Source: Candidatus Lutacidiplasma silvani
GTDB lineage: Archaea > Thermoplasmatota > Thermoplasmata > Lutacidiplasmatales > UBA184
Assembly: GCA_022750295.1 (NCBI GenBank)
Contig: JAKIVZ010000008.1
Location: 27,113 to 91,112 of the forward strand
DNA length: 64,000 nt
Direction: 5' to 3'
Shown piece after piece: positions 52,402 through 59,942 of the stretch. The position numbers and the translations under genes are program-made. Every line of letters begins with the position of its first letter. Within the stretch, counting starts at the first letter, position 1. The notes below the pieces were generated by a model. It searched no databases. It was given only the letters and a program-made list of their open reading frames with translations, and had not been told where the DNA came from.

Positions 52402-52829
52402 CGGTCGGTCGCCGGGCCCGCCCGGGGCTCCTCGTCGCCGGCGTCCTCGGCGCCGTCTTCGCCCTCGCCCTCCTCGGGGTCGCGGGCGTCGGGTCGACAT
52501 CCGCGGCCGCCTCGGGGTCGAACGCGGGGCTCGGGACCGCCACGGCCGCGTCGTGCCCCAGCACGGTGCAGACGACGTTCTCGCCCACGCTCCCCGTCGC
52601 CGGACTCCCGCTGACGGTGCACGTGAACGTCACGTTCCAGGCGGGCGCCTCCTCCGCGTGCTCCCACGTGGACCGGATCAGCGTCCTCGGGCTCCCCCTG
52701 GGCTGCGGGATCGACACCGCGACCACGTTCCTGTGCGTCCCGCACGCCATCGGGAACTTCCAAGTCCTCACCGGCGTGACCGCGCTGAACACCGTGACCA
52801 CGACGACGGACACGCTGGTGGTCCGCTAA
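52398..52829 (+). CDS. small exported protein, unknown function
   Basis: 143 residues. A clear signal peptide (about 8-30, PGLLVAGVLGAVFALALLGVAGV) leads to a Thr/Ser/Ala-rich beta-type domain with cysteines in AASCPSTVQ, SSACSHVD, GLPLGCGID and TTFLCVPH, which could form two disulfides outside the cell. Coupled translationally to the 79-residue gene. Function unknown. Confidence 0.7.
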   Translation: MTVGRRARPGLLVAGVLGAVFALALLGVAGVGSTSAAASGSNAGLGTATAASCPSTVQTTFSPTLPVAGLPLTVHVNVTFQAGASSACSHVDRISVLGLPLGCGIDTATTFLCVPHAIGNFQVLTGVTALNTVTTTTDTLVVR

Positions 52830-53018
52830 GGCCACCGGCGTCCCGGGAACGACCAACCACTTCCTGCCTCTGACCAACCCCGGGGGGGGCCGCACCCGCG
52901 GTCCCCCCTTCCAGGGCTGGCGATTTTTCGGGCCCACGGAATCGGCGTACCGCCGCCGCTCGGCGGGGCAAACCGGAGACACCTTAATTTGGCCGAACGG
53001 TGCTTCGTCCCGACGGTC

Positions 53019-53990
53019 ATGGTCGATTCCGCGAGCCGCCCCGTCGCCGCGTCCGCCCCGGTTCCCGGATCTCCCGCTCCGGTCCGCCCCCGTCGGCCGA
53101 CCCTCACCGAAATGGGCCTGTCCCCGGGGAAGCGGGCGCGGCTGAAGCGGCTCCTCTACCACCACGGACCGGGCGGCGGGACCCTGCTCGTGCTTCCGAT
53201 CGACCAGGGACTGGAGCACGGCCCGGTCGATTTCTTCGTCAACCCGGACGCCGAGGATCCGTCGTACCAGTTCCGTCTCGCCCGGGACGGCCGGTTCAGC
53301 GCGATCGCGCTCCACATCGGTCTCGCGGAGCGGTACTTCCACGAGTACGCGGGCGACGTACCGTTGATCCTCAAACTGAACGGCAAGACCTCGATCCCGT
53401 CCGACGCCCAATCGTTCAGCCCCCTCACCGGCACCGTCGAGGACGCGGTCCGGCTCGGCGCCGATGCCGTCGGGTACACCGTCTACGTCGGCTCGCCGGC
53501 GCAGGACCGGGACTTCGAGCAGTTCCGTCAGGTCCGCGCGGAGGCGGACCGGCTCGGGATGCCCGTCATCGTCTGGGCGTACCCCCGGGGCGAAGCGGTC
53601 GGGAAGAAGGGCGGCAAGGAGAGCCTCTACGCGATCGACTACGCGGCGCGGGTCGCCCTTGAGCTGGGCGCGGACATCGTGAAGCTCAACTATCCGGTCG
53701 CGTCGGAGAAGGACAAGGAGAGCCCCGCCCCGTACAACACGCTCACGCTCTCCCCGGACGACGCGTTCCGAAAGGTCGTCGTCTCGGCCGGTCGGGCGCT
53801 CGTCCTCGTCTCGGGCGGGGAGAAGGTCGGCGACGCCGAGCTCCTCACCAAGGTCCGCTCCTCGATGCACGCGGGGGCGACCGGGATCATCTTCGGGCGC
53901 AACCTGTGGCAGCGACCGTTCGACCAGGCGCTCTCGCTCACCCACGAACTCCATGCGATCTTCCGGGAGTACGCCGAGCCCGTCGCGTAG
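53019..53990 (+). CDS. fba: class I fructose-bisphosphate aldolase (archaeal DhnA type)
   Basis: 323 residues, leaderless behind ACCTTAATTTGG. LLVLPIDQGLEHGPVDFF, LILKLNGKTS, PVIVWAYPRG and the Schiff-base segment ELGADIVKLNYPV identify the archaeal class I aldolase; LVSGGEKVGD and GIIFGRNLWQRP bind the phosphate. It interconverts fructose 1,6-bisphosphate and triose phosphates in glycolysis or gluconeogenesis. The first 40 residues are a Pro/Ala-rich extension. Confidence 0.95.
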   Translation: MVDSASRPVAASAPVPGSPAPVRPRRPTLTEMGLSPGKRARLKRLLYHHGPGGGTLLVLPIDQGLEHGPVDFFVNPDAEDPSYQFRLARDGRFSAIALHIGLAERYFHEYAGDVPLILKLNGKTSIPSDAQSFSPLTGTVEDAVRLGADAVGYTVYVGSPAQDRDFEQFRQVRAEADRLGMPVIVWAYPRGEAVGKKGGKESLYAIDYAARVALELGADIVKLNYPVASEKDKESPAPYNTLTLSPDDAFRKVVVSAGRALVLVSGGEKVGDAELLTKVRSSMHAGATGIIFGRNLWQRPFDQALSLTHELHAIFREYAEPVA

Positions 53991-54537
53991 GACCGAGGTC
54001 CCGCTCCTCATCGTCCTCGCCGGGGAGGACGACCCCCGGCACTGCTCGGGGCGGCGGCTCCTCCGTTCGGGCGACGCGACGAACGTGCCGATCGGGCGAC
54101 CGCCGTCCTCCCGGGCCGTCCTCCTGGACCCCCACGCCGAGATCCCCCTCAGCCGGGCCGACCGGGGGGCGGCGCTCGCCGGGGGCGTCGTCGTCATCGA
54201 TTGCTCGTGGAACCGGATCGGCCGGAACGGCCAGTATCCGGTGGAGATCCCCTGGCTCGGTCGGATGGCGGTTCGACGCCGATTGCCGTGGCTCGTGGCG
54301 GCCAACCCTCAGCACCACGGCCGGCTGGCCGAACTGAACACCGTCGAGGCGCTCGCCGCCTCGCTGTTCGTCCTAGGGGAACCCGCCCGGGCCCGACGTC
54401 TCCTCGAACCGTTCGCCGGCGGGTCCACGTTCTTCGACCTCAACGCCGCCCCCCTCGCGGCGTACGACCACGCCGAAGCGGCCGCGGGGATCCTCGCGGC
54501 CGAATCGGCGGCGTGGGGAGCCGGGCCCGCGCCGTAG
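53953..54537 (+). CDS. tsr3: rRNA aminocarboxypropyltransferase Tsr3 (DUF367)
   Basis: 194 residues, overlapping fba by 38 bases if the ATG at 53953 is used. DPRHCSGRRLLRSG, AVLLDPHAEIPLSRAD, VVVIDCSWNRIG, LPWLVAANPQHHGRLAELNT and VEALAASLFVLGEP match Tsr3. It completes the acp modification of the hypermodified small-subunit rRNA base. The N-terminal dozen residues are uncertain. Confidence 0.93.
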   Translation: MRSSGSTPSPSRRTEVPLLIVLAGEDDPRHCSGRRLLRSGDATNVPIGRPPSSRAVLLDPHAEIPLSRADRGAALAGGVVVIDCSWNRIGRNGQYPVEIPWLGRMAVRRRLPWLVAANPQHHGRLAELNTVEALAASLFVLGEPARARRLLEPFAGGSTFFDLNAAPLAAYDHAEAAAGILAAESAAWGAGPAP

Positions 54538-54582
54538 CGACTCGCGCCCGCCCCGACCGCCGGACTCATCTTCGGCGAGCCG

Positions 54583-55074
54583 ATGTCCGGGTCGATGCAG
54601 TCCCGAGCCGACCACGGCGGCTGGGTCGACACGGAGGGCGTGCCCCCGTTCCTCCTCTTCCTCTGGGTCGGCGGCGCGGTGGTCGCGGTCATTGTTCTTG
54701 GGGTCGCGTTCGGACTCGACCTCCTCCAGCCCCGACTCGGCTTCGGCGGCTCGGTGGCGCTGGTCGCGCTGGTCGCGGTGGGCGACCTCGCGCCGGACCT
54801 CTTCCTCACGAACCTCCTCCGACCGAAGTCGATCCGGCCGGAGCCGGAGGGGATCGAGGTGCGGCCGATGTTCGGCCCGGTCCGGCGTCTTCGGTGGACC
54901 GACACCCGGATTCTATCCCCGGCCGGGACCGCCGGCTTCTCGACGCTCCAAATCGGGGGTGGGACCGGGACGCCCACGTCTGCGTTCTTCCTAAGTCCGG
55001 CGCAATCGATGGCGATCCGGTCGAGCCCGTTCCGCCCCACGCAGTGGTCGGAATCCGAGCCGGCCCCGTCGTAG
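54583..55074 (+). CDS. two-helix membrane protein with PH-like domain
   Basis: 163 residues. FLLFLWVGGAVVAVIVLGVAFGL and FGGSVALVALVAVGDLAPDLFL are membrane helices; IEVRPMFGPVRRLRWTDTRI followed by GTPTSAFFLSPAQ resembles the strands of bacterial PH-like domains. Not a recognised named family. Possibly related in design to the YdbS-type protein at 18285. Confidence 0.65.
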   Translation: MSGSMQSRADHGGWVDTEGVPPFLLFLWVGGAVVAVIVLGVAFGLDLLQPRLGFGGSVALVALVAVGDLAPDLFLTNLLRPKSIRPEPEGIEVRPMFGPVRRLRWTDTRILSPAGTAGFSTLQIGGGTGTPTSAFFLSPAQSMAIRSSPFRPTQWSESEPAPS

Positions 55075-55104
55075 GGGTCGAGTCGGGACCGGCGACCCGC
55101 GGCC

Positions 55105-55899
55105 CTACTCGTCGCTCGGCTCGAGACGCTCGACGGTCACCGACTTCGACGAATCGACGGCCCGGTCGAGCGGGACCCGCGCGTACAGGACCCCTCCGTA
55201 CCGCTCGTAGGTGCGGCTCGTGTGGAGCGTGAGGCACCGACCGCCGAACACCCACCGTCCGGCCAGGTCCGGGTCGTGGCCCCGAAGGAACAGGCGGGTG
55301 CCGCTCCGCTGGAGGAACCGGACCAGGTCGGCTTCTTGGAACGGCGGAACGACGCCGCGGCGAGCCCGCGACGCTCCGCACTCGCCCCAGCCGACGTCGA
55401 GCGCGAGGTCGGCCTCGGAACCCTCGAACAGGCTCTCCCACGGCCCGTCCGAGCTCGGGTTCGGGAATCCTCCGTGGGCGAAGTACACCCCGCTCGGGGA
55501 GACGGCGGCGAACGGGCCACGCTCCAATAGGGCAAGGATCCGGTGGTACCGCTCGTCGTCGGGCCCCCACAGCGTGTCGACCTCTTCCGGCAGGTCGTGG
55601 GGGAGGACCCCGATCAGCCGGTGGAGCTCGTGGTTTCCCTTGACGAGAACGACCCGCTCGGGATACCGGCCGGCCAGCCCGAGGAGGTAGAGGGCGTTCG
55701 CGACCGAGCCTTGGCCGCAGTCGTCCGGGGCCCGGTCGACGTAGTCCCCGAGCCCGATCAACATCCGGTCCCCGGGGCCGTCGAGCGCCTGGGCGACGAC
55801 CCGACGCGTGGACCGCCAGTCGCCGTGGGTGTCGCCGAACACCACCGCCTCCGAGTATGGTCGCGCGGGAAGCCGGACGAGCCGCGGGGCGACGGGCAC
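55105..55899 (-). CDS. calcineurin-like metallophosphatase
   Basis: 264 residues from GTG 55899. VVFGDTHGDWRS, IGLGDYVDRAP, VKGNHELHRL and VYFAHGGFPN are the GDxHG, GDxVDR and GNHE motifs of PP2A-type serine/threonine phosphatases, with FLRGHDPDL supplying the last histidine. The open frame continues upstream as PTPEEILSLTPEAADELLDR, which looks coding yet has no ATG, GTG or TTG before the tRNA-Leu gene at 56030. The true N-terminus may therefore be longer. Confidence 0.85.
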   Translation of the reverse strand: MPVAPRLVRLPARPYSEAVVFGDTHGDWRSTRRVVAQALDGPGDRMLIGLGDYVDRAPDDCGQGSVANALYLLGLAGRYPERVVLVKGNHELHRLIGVLPHDLPEEVDTLWGPDDERYHRILALLERGPFAAVSPSGVYFAHGGFPNPSSDGPWESLFEGSEADLALDVGWGECGASRARRGVVPPFQEADLVRFLQRSGTRLFLRGHDPDLAGRWVFGGRCLTLHTSRTYERYGGVLYARVPLDRAVDSSKSVTVERLEPSDE

Positions 55900-56043
55900 C
55901 TCCCGTTCCAGCCGGTCGAGCAGCTCGTCGGCCGCCTCGGGGGTCAGGGAGAGGATCTCCTCCGGGGTCGGCGGCGGGGCGCCGCCGGGGAGGGCGCTAG
56001 GCAGAGCCCCCCCCGGCGCGAACGGCGAATGCGGGGGGCCGGA

Positions 56044-56075
56044 GTTTCCGCGCGCCGGTCGGGGACCGGCGCGCG
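56044..56075 (-). other. T-loop intron (59/60) of tRNA-Leu(UAG)
   Basis: 32-base intron between TTCAAA and T-CCGGC. Its core is an 11-bp perfect stem GCGCGCCGGTC-CCC-GACCGGCGCGC. Bulges AAC and ACT flank a central helix TTCA/GGAA (three pairs plus an A-G mismatch), a relaxed bulge-helix-bulge. Confidence 0.82.
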
Positions 56076-56123
56076 TTTGAACCGGCGCATGCCCTAGGCA
56101 ACAGGGTCCTAAGCCCTGCCTCG

Positions 56124-56150
56124 AAAGCCCCGGCCGACGACCGGACCGGA
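56124..56150 (-). other. D-loop intron of tRNA-Leu(UAG)
   Basis: 27-base intron between GGCCAA and CGAGG. Outer helix CTC/GAG, central 4-bp helix GGCC/GGCT, bulges AAT and TTC, and intron stem CCGG...CCGG give a complete bulge-helix-bulge. The exact boundaries depend on cutting between the second and third bulge bases. Confidence 0.75.
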
Positions 56151-56207
56151 TTGGCCGAGCTGGAGCACCCCCGCATCGTGACGCCGCTCGCGCGGCAAGA
56201 GGAAGAG

Positions 56208-56314
56208 TAGCCCCGGCAGGAGTTTCGGCCCCCGGCAGTACCCCGCCGGCCGGCGTTCGAACCTGCGTCGCGAGATCCAGAGTCTCGCATGATTGGCCAC
56301 TACACTACGGGGCT
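56208..56314 (-). tRNA. tRNA-Gln(CUG) with T-loop intron
   Basis: Exon 1 reads AGCCCCG-TA-GTGTAGTGGCCAATCATGC, anticodon arm CGAGA-CTCTGGA-TCTCG (anticodon CTG), then GCAGG-TTCGAA. Exon 2 is T-CCTGC-CGGGGCT plus discriminator A. Acceptor AGCCCCG/CGGGGCT and T stem GCAGG/CCTGC are both perfect, but only after removing 34 bases, giving a 73-nt tRNA. Read straight through, the T stem cannot form. CGTTTATGAACG about 25-35 bases upstream is the promoter. CCA is not encoded. Confidence 0.92.
56222..56255 (-). other. T-loop intron (59/60) of tRNA-Gln(CUG)
   Basis: 34-base intron. The bulge-helix-bulge is textbook: exon helix GCAGG/CCTGC, bulge ACT, central 4-bp helix TTCG/CGAA, bulge AAC, then intron helix GCC/GGC. 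Cutting between bases two and three of each bulge restores a TTCGAAT T loop. Confidence 0.88.
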
Positions 56315-56463
56315 ACGACCGACCGAGCGACGGGTCGTTCATAAACGTTGCCCGACGGGGCCATTCGAACCCGCCCGGTCGACGGCCGCGACGCCGTCGC
56401 TGATGCGAGAAATCAATTATACTCCGGCTCGGTCGCTCCTCCGATCCGAGCGCCGGGGAACGG

Positions 56464-58212
56464 ATGACGGGCGGAATCGACCGGTCCGGCGCCCCTCCCG
56501 CCGCGCGCCTCCCGTGGGGGCGCATCGGCGTCTACGCCGGGGCGGGCGTGGCGGTGCTCGGCGTCCCCGTGCTCCTCGGCGGGTCGGCCACCGGATTCCA
56601 CGGCGTTTCGACCGACCTCCCGACCGCCGCCGTCGACCTCGGACTTTCGTTCATCCGGATGGTCTCGGCGTACCTCCTCTCGCTCGGGTTCGCGCTCCTC
56701 TACGGGTACGTCGCGGCGTCGAACCGGGTCGGCGAGCGGGTGATGATCCCGATCCTCGACATTCTCCAGTCGGTCCCGATCCTCGGATTCCTTCCCCTGG
56801 CGCTCGTCTTCTTCGTCGCGCTCACGCCCGATTCCTGGATCGGGCCGAACCTCGCGTCGATCTTCCTGATCTTCACGTCGATGTCGTGGAACATGGTCTT
56901 CGGCGTCTACGAATCGCTGAAGTCGTTCCCCGGCGACCTGAAGGAATCGGCGGACGCCTTCGGGGTGACCGGATTCCAGCGAATGCGGCAGGTCGTCCTT
57001 CCCGCGACGATCAACCGGCTCGTGTACAATTCGGTCCTTTCCTGGACGGGCGGTTGGTACTTCCTCGTGCTCGCCGAGGTGTTCTCGACCGGGAAGTCCG
57101 GGGTCGTCCTCCCGGGGATCGGGAGCTACCTCGCCACGGCGGCCGAGCCGTGGAACGGGAACGCGTTCCTGGCGGGCCTCCTGCTGCTCATCGCGCTCAT
57201 TGCCGCGATGGACCTGTTGCTCTGGCGGCCGCTCGGTCGGTGGGCCGAGAAGTACCGGTACGATTCGTCGCCGTCCGGCGAGGCGAGCGAAATCGGGGAA
57301 CCGAGCGGCCCCCAGCGGCTGCGCCGGGCCGCCGGGTACGTCTCGCGTGGCGTCGTCTCCTCGGTCAGTCGGATCAGCGCGCCGATCACCACGCTCGCGA
57401 GCCGGACCGCCGGCGCCGCCCCGAAACCCGGTCCCCGGACGAAGTCGGCGGCCCGGTACATCGCCATCGGGTCCGTGCTGATCGTCGGTTGGCTGCTGGT
57501 CATCGCGCTCGGAGTGGGCGTCTTCGGGGTCGTGACCGGGCCGGTCCGTCCGTTGGTCCGGGCCCAGATCGAAACCGTCCCGCTCGCGCTCGCCTTCTCC
57601 GGGGGCCGGCTCCTCGCCGCGTACGCGGTCTCGGTCGCGATCGCCATCCCCCTCGCCGTCTTCCTCGTCGGCCGGAAGCAGGCCTACCGGGTGGGGTTGC
57701 CGATTGTCGAGGTCGTCGCGAGCTTCCCGGCGACCGCCCTCTTCCCCGTGTTCGTCGTCGCCCTGATCCCGTACATCGGGTTCGAGGGGGTCTCCATCCT
57801 GATGCTGATCACGGGGATGGAGTGGTACCTGTTCTTCAACATCCTCTCCGGGGTGCGCAGCATCCCGCCCGACCTGCAGGAGGCCGCCCGGGCGTTCGGC
57901 CTGACGCGGTGGCAGTACTACAAGCGGCTCCTCTTGCCGGCGATCGTCCCCGCGTTCATCACCGGATCGATCACCGCGTTCGGGGGCGGTTGGAACACGC
58001 TCATCGTAGCAGAGTACTTCATTGCAAAGAACAATACTTACCAGGTCCTCGGCATCGGCGAGCTCATCGACGTCGGGAACGCGGCCGGGAAGGCGGGGCT
58101 TCCGCTCATGGTCGCCGCGCTGTTCGGGATGGTCTTCACCGTCGTCGCCATCAACGAGCTTTTCTGGAAGCCTCGGTACCGCGTCGCGGTCGAGAAGTTC
58201 CGCATCGACTGA
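56464..58212 (+). CDS. duplicated (fused) anion-type ABC transporter permease
   Basis: 582 residues containing two complete BPD_transp_1 permease domains in tandem. The EAA cytoplasmic loops are visible in each half: SFPGDLKESADAFGVTGFQR and SIPPDLQEAARAFGLTRWQY. A linker of about 60 residues (RYDSSPSGEASEIGEPSGPQ) separates them. Resembles COG4986 anion transporters of the nitrate/sulfonate/taurine class. TCAATTATACTCC at about 56408-56420 is the promoter. No solute-binding protein gene is nearby. Confidence 0.93.
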   Translation: MTGGIDRSGAPPAARLPWGRIGVYAGAGVAVLGVPVLLGGSATGFHGVSTDLPTAAVDLGLSFIRMVSAYLLSLGFALLYGYVAASNRVGERVMIPILDILQSVPILGFLPLALVFFVALTPDSWIGPNLASIFLIFTSMSWNMVFGVYESLKSFPGDLKESADAFGVTGFQRMRQVVLPATINRLVYNSVLSWTGGWYFLVLAEVFSTGKSGVVLPGIGSYLATAAEPWNGNAFLAGLLLLIALIAAMDLLLWRPLGRWAEKYRYDSSPSGEASEIGEPSGPQRLRRAAGYVSRGVVSSVSRISAPITTLASRTAGAAPKPGPRTKSAARYIAIGSVLIVGWLLVIALGVGVFGVVTGPVRPLVRAQIETVPLALAFSGGRLLAAYAVSVAIAIPLAVFLVGRKQAYRVGLPIVEVVASFPATALFPVFVVALIPYIGFEGVSILMLITGMEWYLFFNILSGVRSIPPDLQEAARAFGLTRWQYYKRLLLPAIVPAFITGSITAFGGGWNTLIVAEYFIAKNNTYQVLGIGELIDVGNAAGKAGLPLMVAALFGMVFTVVAINELFWKPRYRVAVEKFRID

Positions 58213-58239
58213 CGGGCGGACGGGGAGGAGAGGGTCCGG

Positions 58240-59067
58240 TTGGCGCTCATCGAGATCGACAGCGTGGACAAGTCGTTCGCGAGCCGCCATGGCACGATCT
58301 CGATCATGCAGGACATCTCGTTCTCGGTCGCGGACAACGACTTCCTCGCGATCGTCGGTCCCTCGGGATGCGGCAAGTCGACGCTGCTGCGGCTGATCAT
58401 CGGCCTCGACCACCCGAGCGGCGGCACGATCCGATTCCGGGGCAAGCCGGTCGACCGCGTCGAGACGGAGATGGCGATGGTGTTCCAGAACTTCGCCCTC
58501 TACCCCTGGCTCACCGTCAAGCAGAACGTCGCGTTCGGGCTCGAGGCCCGCCACTGGCAGAACGACCGGATCGACGCACAGGTCGAGCGGTACATCTCGG
58601 TCACCGGTCTGGTCGGCTTCGAGGAGGCGTATCCCCGGGAACTTTCCGGCGGAATGCGACAGCGGGTCGGCCTCGCCCGCGCGCTCGCGGTCGAGCCCGC
58701 GGTCCTGCTCATGGACGAGCCGTTCAGCGCGCTCGACCCGCTCACTGCGGAAGGGCTCCGCGAGGAGGTCCTCCAGCTCTGGCGGGACCCCCAGCTCCCG
58801 CCCGAAGGGGTCGTCCTCGTGACGCACAACATCGAGGAGGCGCTCCAGATGGCCGACCGGGTGATCGTCCTCTCCCGACGGCCGAGCCACGTTCTGGCCG
58901 GGGTCATTGTGAACCTTTCACGGCCACGGGACCGGAAATCGGACGCCTTCTACCAGCTCACCGATTACGTGTACTCGCTGATCACAGAGGGCGGGGCCCC
59001 ACCCCCCGGGTCCGGCGGTCCCAAGGCGGGCGGTACCCCGCTCCCCGAAGGACGCCCGCCGGGCTGA
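58240..59067 (+). CDS. ABC transporter ATP-binding protein (SsuB/TauB-type)
   Basis: 275 residues from TTG 58240, behind a strong GGAGGAGAGG Shine-Dalgarno, unusual in this mostly leaderless region. IVGPSGCGKSTLLRLIIGL (Walker A), VFQNFALYPWLT (Q-loop), ELSGGMRQRVGLARAL (signature), VLLMDEPFSALDPL (Walker B) and VTHNIEEALQMADR match anion importers. It powers the duplicated permease 27 bases upstream. Confidence 0.95.
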   Translation: MALIEIDSVDKSFASRHGTISIMQDISFSVADNDFLAIVGPSGCGKSTLLRLIIGLDHPSGGTIRFRGKPVDRVETEMAMVFQNFALYPWLTVKQNVAFGLEARHWQNDRIDAQVERYISVTGLVGFEEAYPRELSGGMRQRVGLARALAVEPAVLLMDEPFSALDPLTAEGLREEVLQLWRDPQLPPEGVVLVTHNIEEALQMADRVIVLSRRPSHVLAGVIVNLSRPRDRKSDAFYQLTDYVYSLITEGGAPPPGSGGPKAGGTPLPEGRPPG

Positions 59068-59159
59068 TCGGGCCGCCGAGCCGACCGCACCGTTCGTAAG
59101 GGCGACAATCGTTAAGGGCGGGGCGCCGTTCTGGACCCATCCCCCTGAGTGAGACCGCG

Positions 59160-59774
59160 ATGCCAACGGCGTACCCGAAGTGCAGCCCCAGCGAGATGAT
59201 GGGACTCCTTGTCCTCGTGAACAGCCACATGGGCTCCGAGGACGTCGCCCGGCTCGCGCAGGACCTCGACCTCGAGATCGACGAGATCCTCCCCGCGCTC
59301 GAGTTCGCGGAGGTCCTGCAGTTCGTGAAGGTCAAGGATGGCCGTGCGACGCTCACCGAGAACGGGACGAAGCTCCTGTCCGTGACGATCCGGGAGCGAA
59401 AGACGCTCTTGCGCGACCAGCTCAAGCGAACGACCCTGTTCAAGGCGCTCGTCCGAGCCCTCGAGAGCTCCCCGGAGCGGATGCTGACCGAAGATCAGGT
59501 CGTCCGGCTCATCGACTTCACGACCGCCCCGGCCGATGAGTTCGTCCAGAACATCATCAACTGGGGTCGTCACACCGAGCTCTTCCGGTACGACTCCGAC
59601 CGTCGGGTACTCCTCCCGGCCCGCGCCCGACCGGCCGCCCGGACCCCGTCGACGGGCCGACCCCCCGGGGACACCGGCGGAGTCTCCGCGTCCGTGCCTA
59701 CGCCGACTCCGCCGACGTCGTCCGGGTCGACTCCGGGCGAGCGACTCTCCTCGGTTTCGGTCGCCTTCGCGTAG
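59160..59774 (+). CDS. AAA-associated (AAA_assoc_C) transporter partner
   Basis: 204 residues. MMGLLVLVNSHMGSEDVARLAQDLDLEIDEILPALEFAEVLQFV is a winged-helix start, and LVRALESSPERMLTEDQVVRLIDFTTAP with FVQNIINWGRHTELFRYD matches the AAA-associated domain usually encoded beside or fused to nitrate/sulfonate-type ABC ATPases. A separate promoter (TCGTTAAGG) suggests its own control. The Pro/Thr-rich tail is of low complexity. Confidence 0.88.
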   Translation: MPTAYPKCSPSEMMGLLVLVNSHMGSEDVARLAQDLDLEIDEILPALEFAEVLQFVKVKDGRATLTENGTKLLSVTIRERKTLLRDQLKRTTLFKALVRALESSPERMLTEDQVVRLIDFTTAPADEFVQNIINWGRHTELFRYDSDRRVLLPARARPAARTPSTGRPPGDTGGVSASVPTPTPPTSSGSTPGERLSSVSVAFA

Positions 59775-59829
59775 GCCCCGGACAGCGTCCCGGCAACCCT
59801 TAAGCGACGGTTCTTCTCCCGCGGACCAC

Positions 59830-59901
59830 GGGCACGTAGATCAGCGGAAGATCGCTGCTTTCGCAAAGCAGAGGCCGGGGGTTCAAATCCCCCCGTGTCC
59901 A
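59830..59901 (+). tRNA. tRNA-Ala(CGC)
   Basis: GGGCACG-TA-GATC-AGCGGAA-GATC-G-CTGCT-TTCGCAA-AGCAG-AGGCC-GGGGG-TTCAAAT-CCCCC-CGTGTCC-A. The anticodon is CGC and the acceptor contains the G3-U70 alanine identity pair. No intron. CCTTAAGCG about 30 bases upstream is the promoter. The integrase gene follows 41 bases after its 3' end, making it the likely attachment site. Confidence 0.95.
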
Positions 59902-59942
59902 TACCCGAAGGGGTTAAGAACCACCCCATCTTAGGCCCTCCG

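Larger units (their letters stand above)
56030..56174 (-). tRNA. tRNA-Leu(UAG) with two introns (D loop and T loop)
   Basis: Exons read GCGGGGG-TG-CTCCAGCTCGGCCAA, then CGAG-G-CAGGG-CTTAGGA-CCCTG (anticodon TAG), variable arm TGCC-TAG-GGCA, T arm GCCGG-TTCAAA, then T-CCGGC and CCCCCGC with discriminator A. Acceptor (GCGGGGG/CCCCCGC) and T stem (GCCGG/CCGGC) pair perfectly only when a 32-base T-loop intron is removed. The D stem CTC/GAG closes only when a 27-base D-loop intron is removed. The mature tRNA is 86 nt. There is no separate TATA, so it is probably cotranscribed with tRNA-Gln. Confidence 0.9.

Noticed and set aside
56049-56075. 12-bp GC hairpin (CGCGCGCCGGTC-GGG-GACCGGCGCGCG) first read as a terminator
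   Set aside because: It is the core of the tRNA-Leu T-loop intron; the flanking exons pair into a proper tRNA.
56241-56314. tRNA-Gln ending at the first CGGGG after the T loop, without intron
   Set aside because: The T stem GCAGG could not pair with GCCGG, whereas the downstream CCTGC-CGGGGCT fits perfectly.
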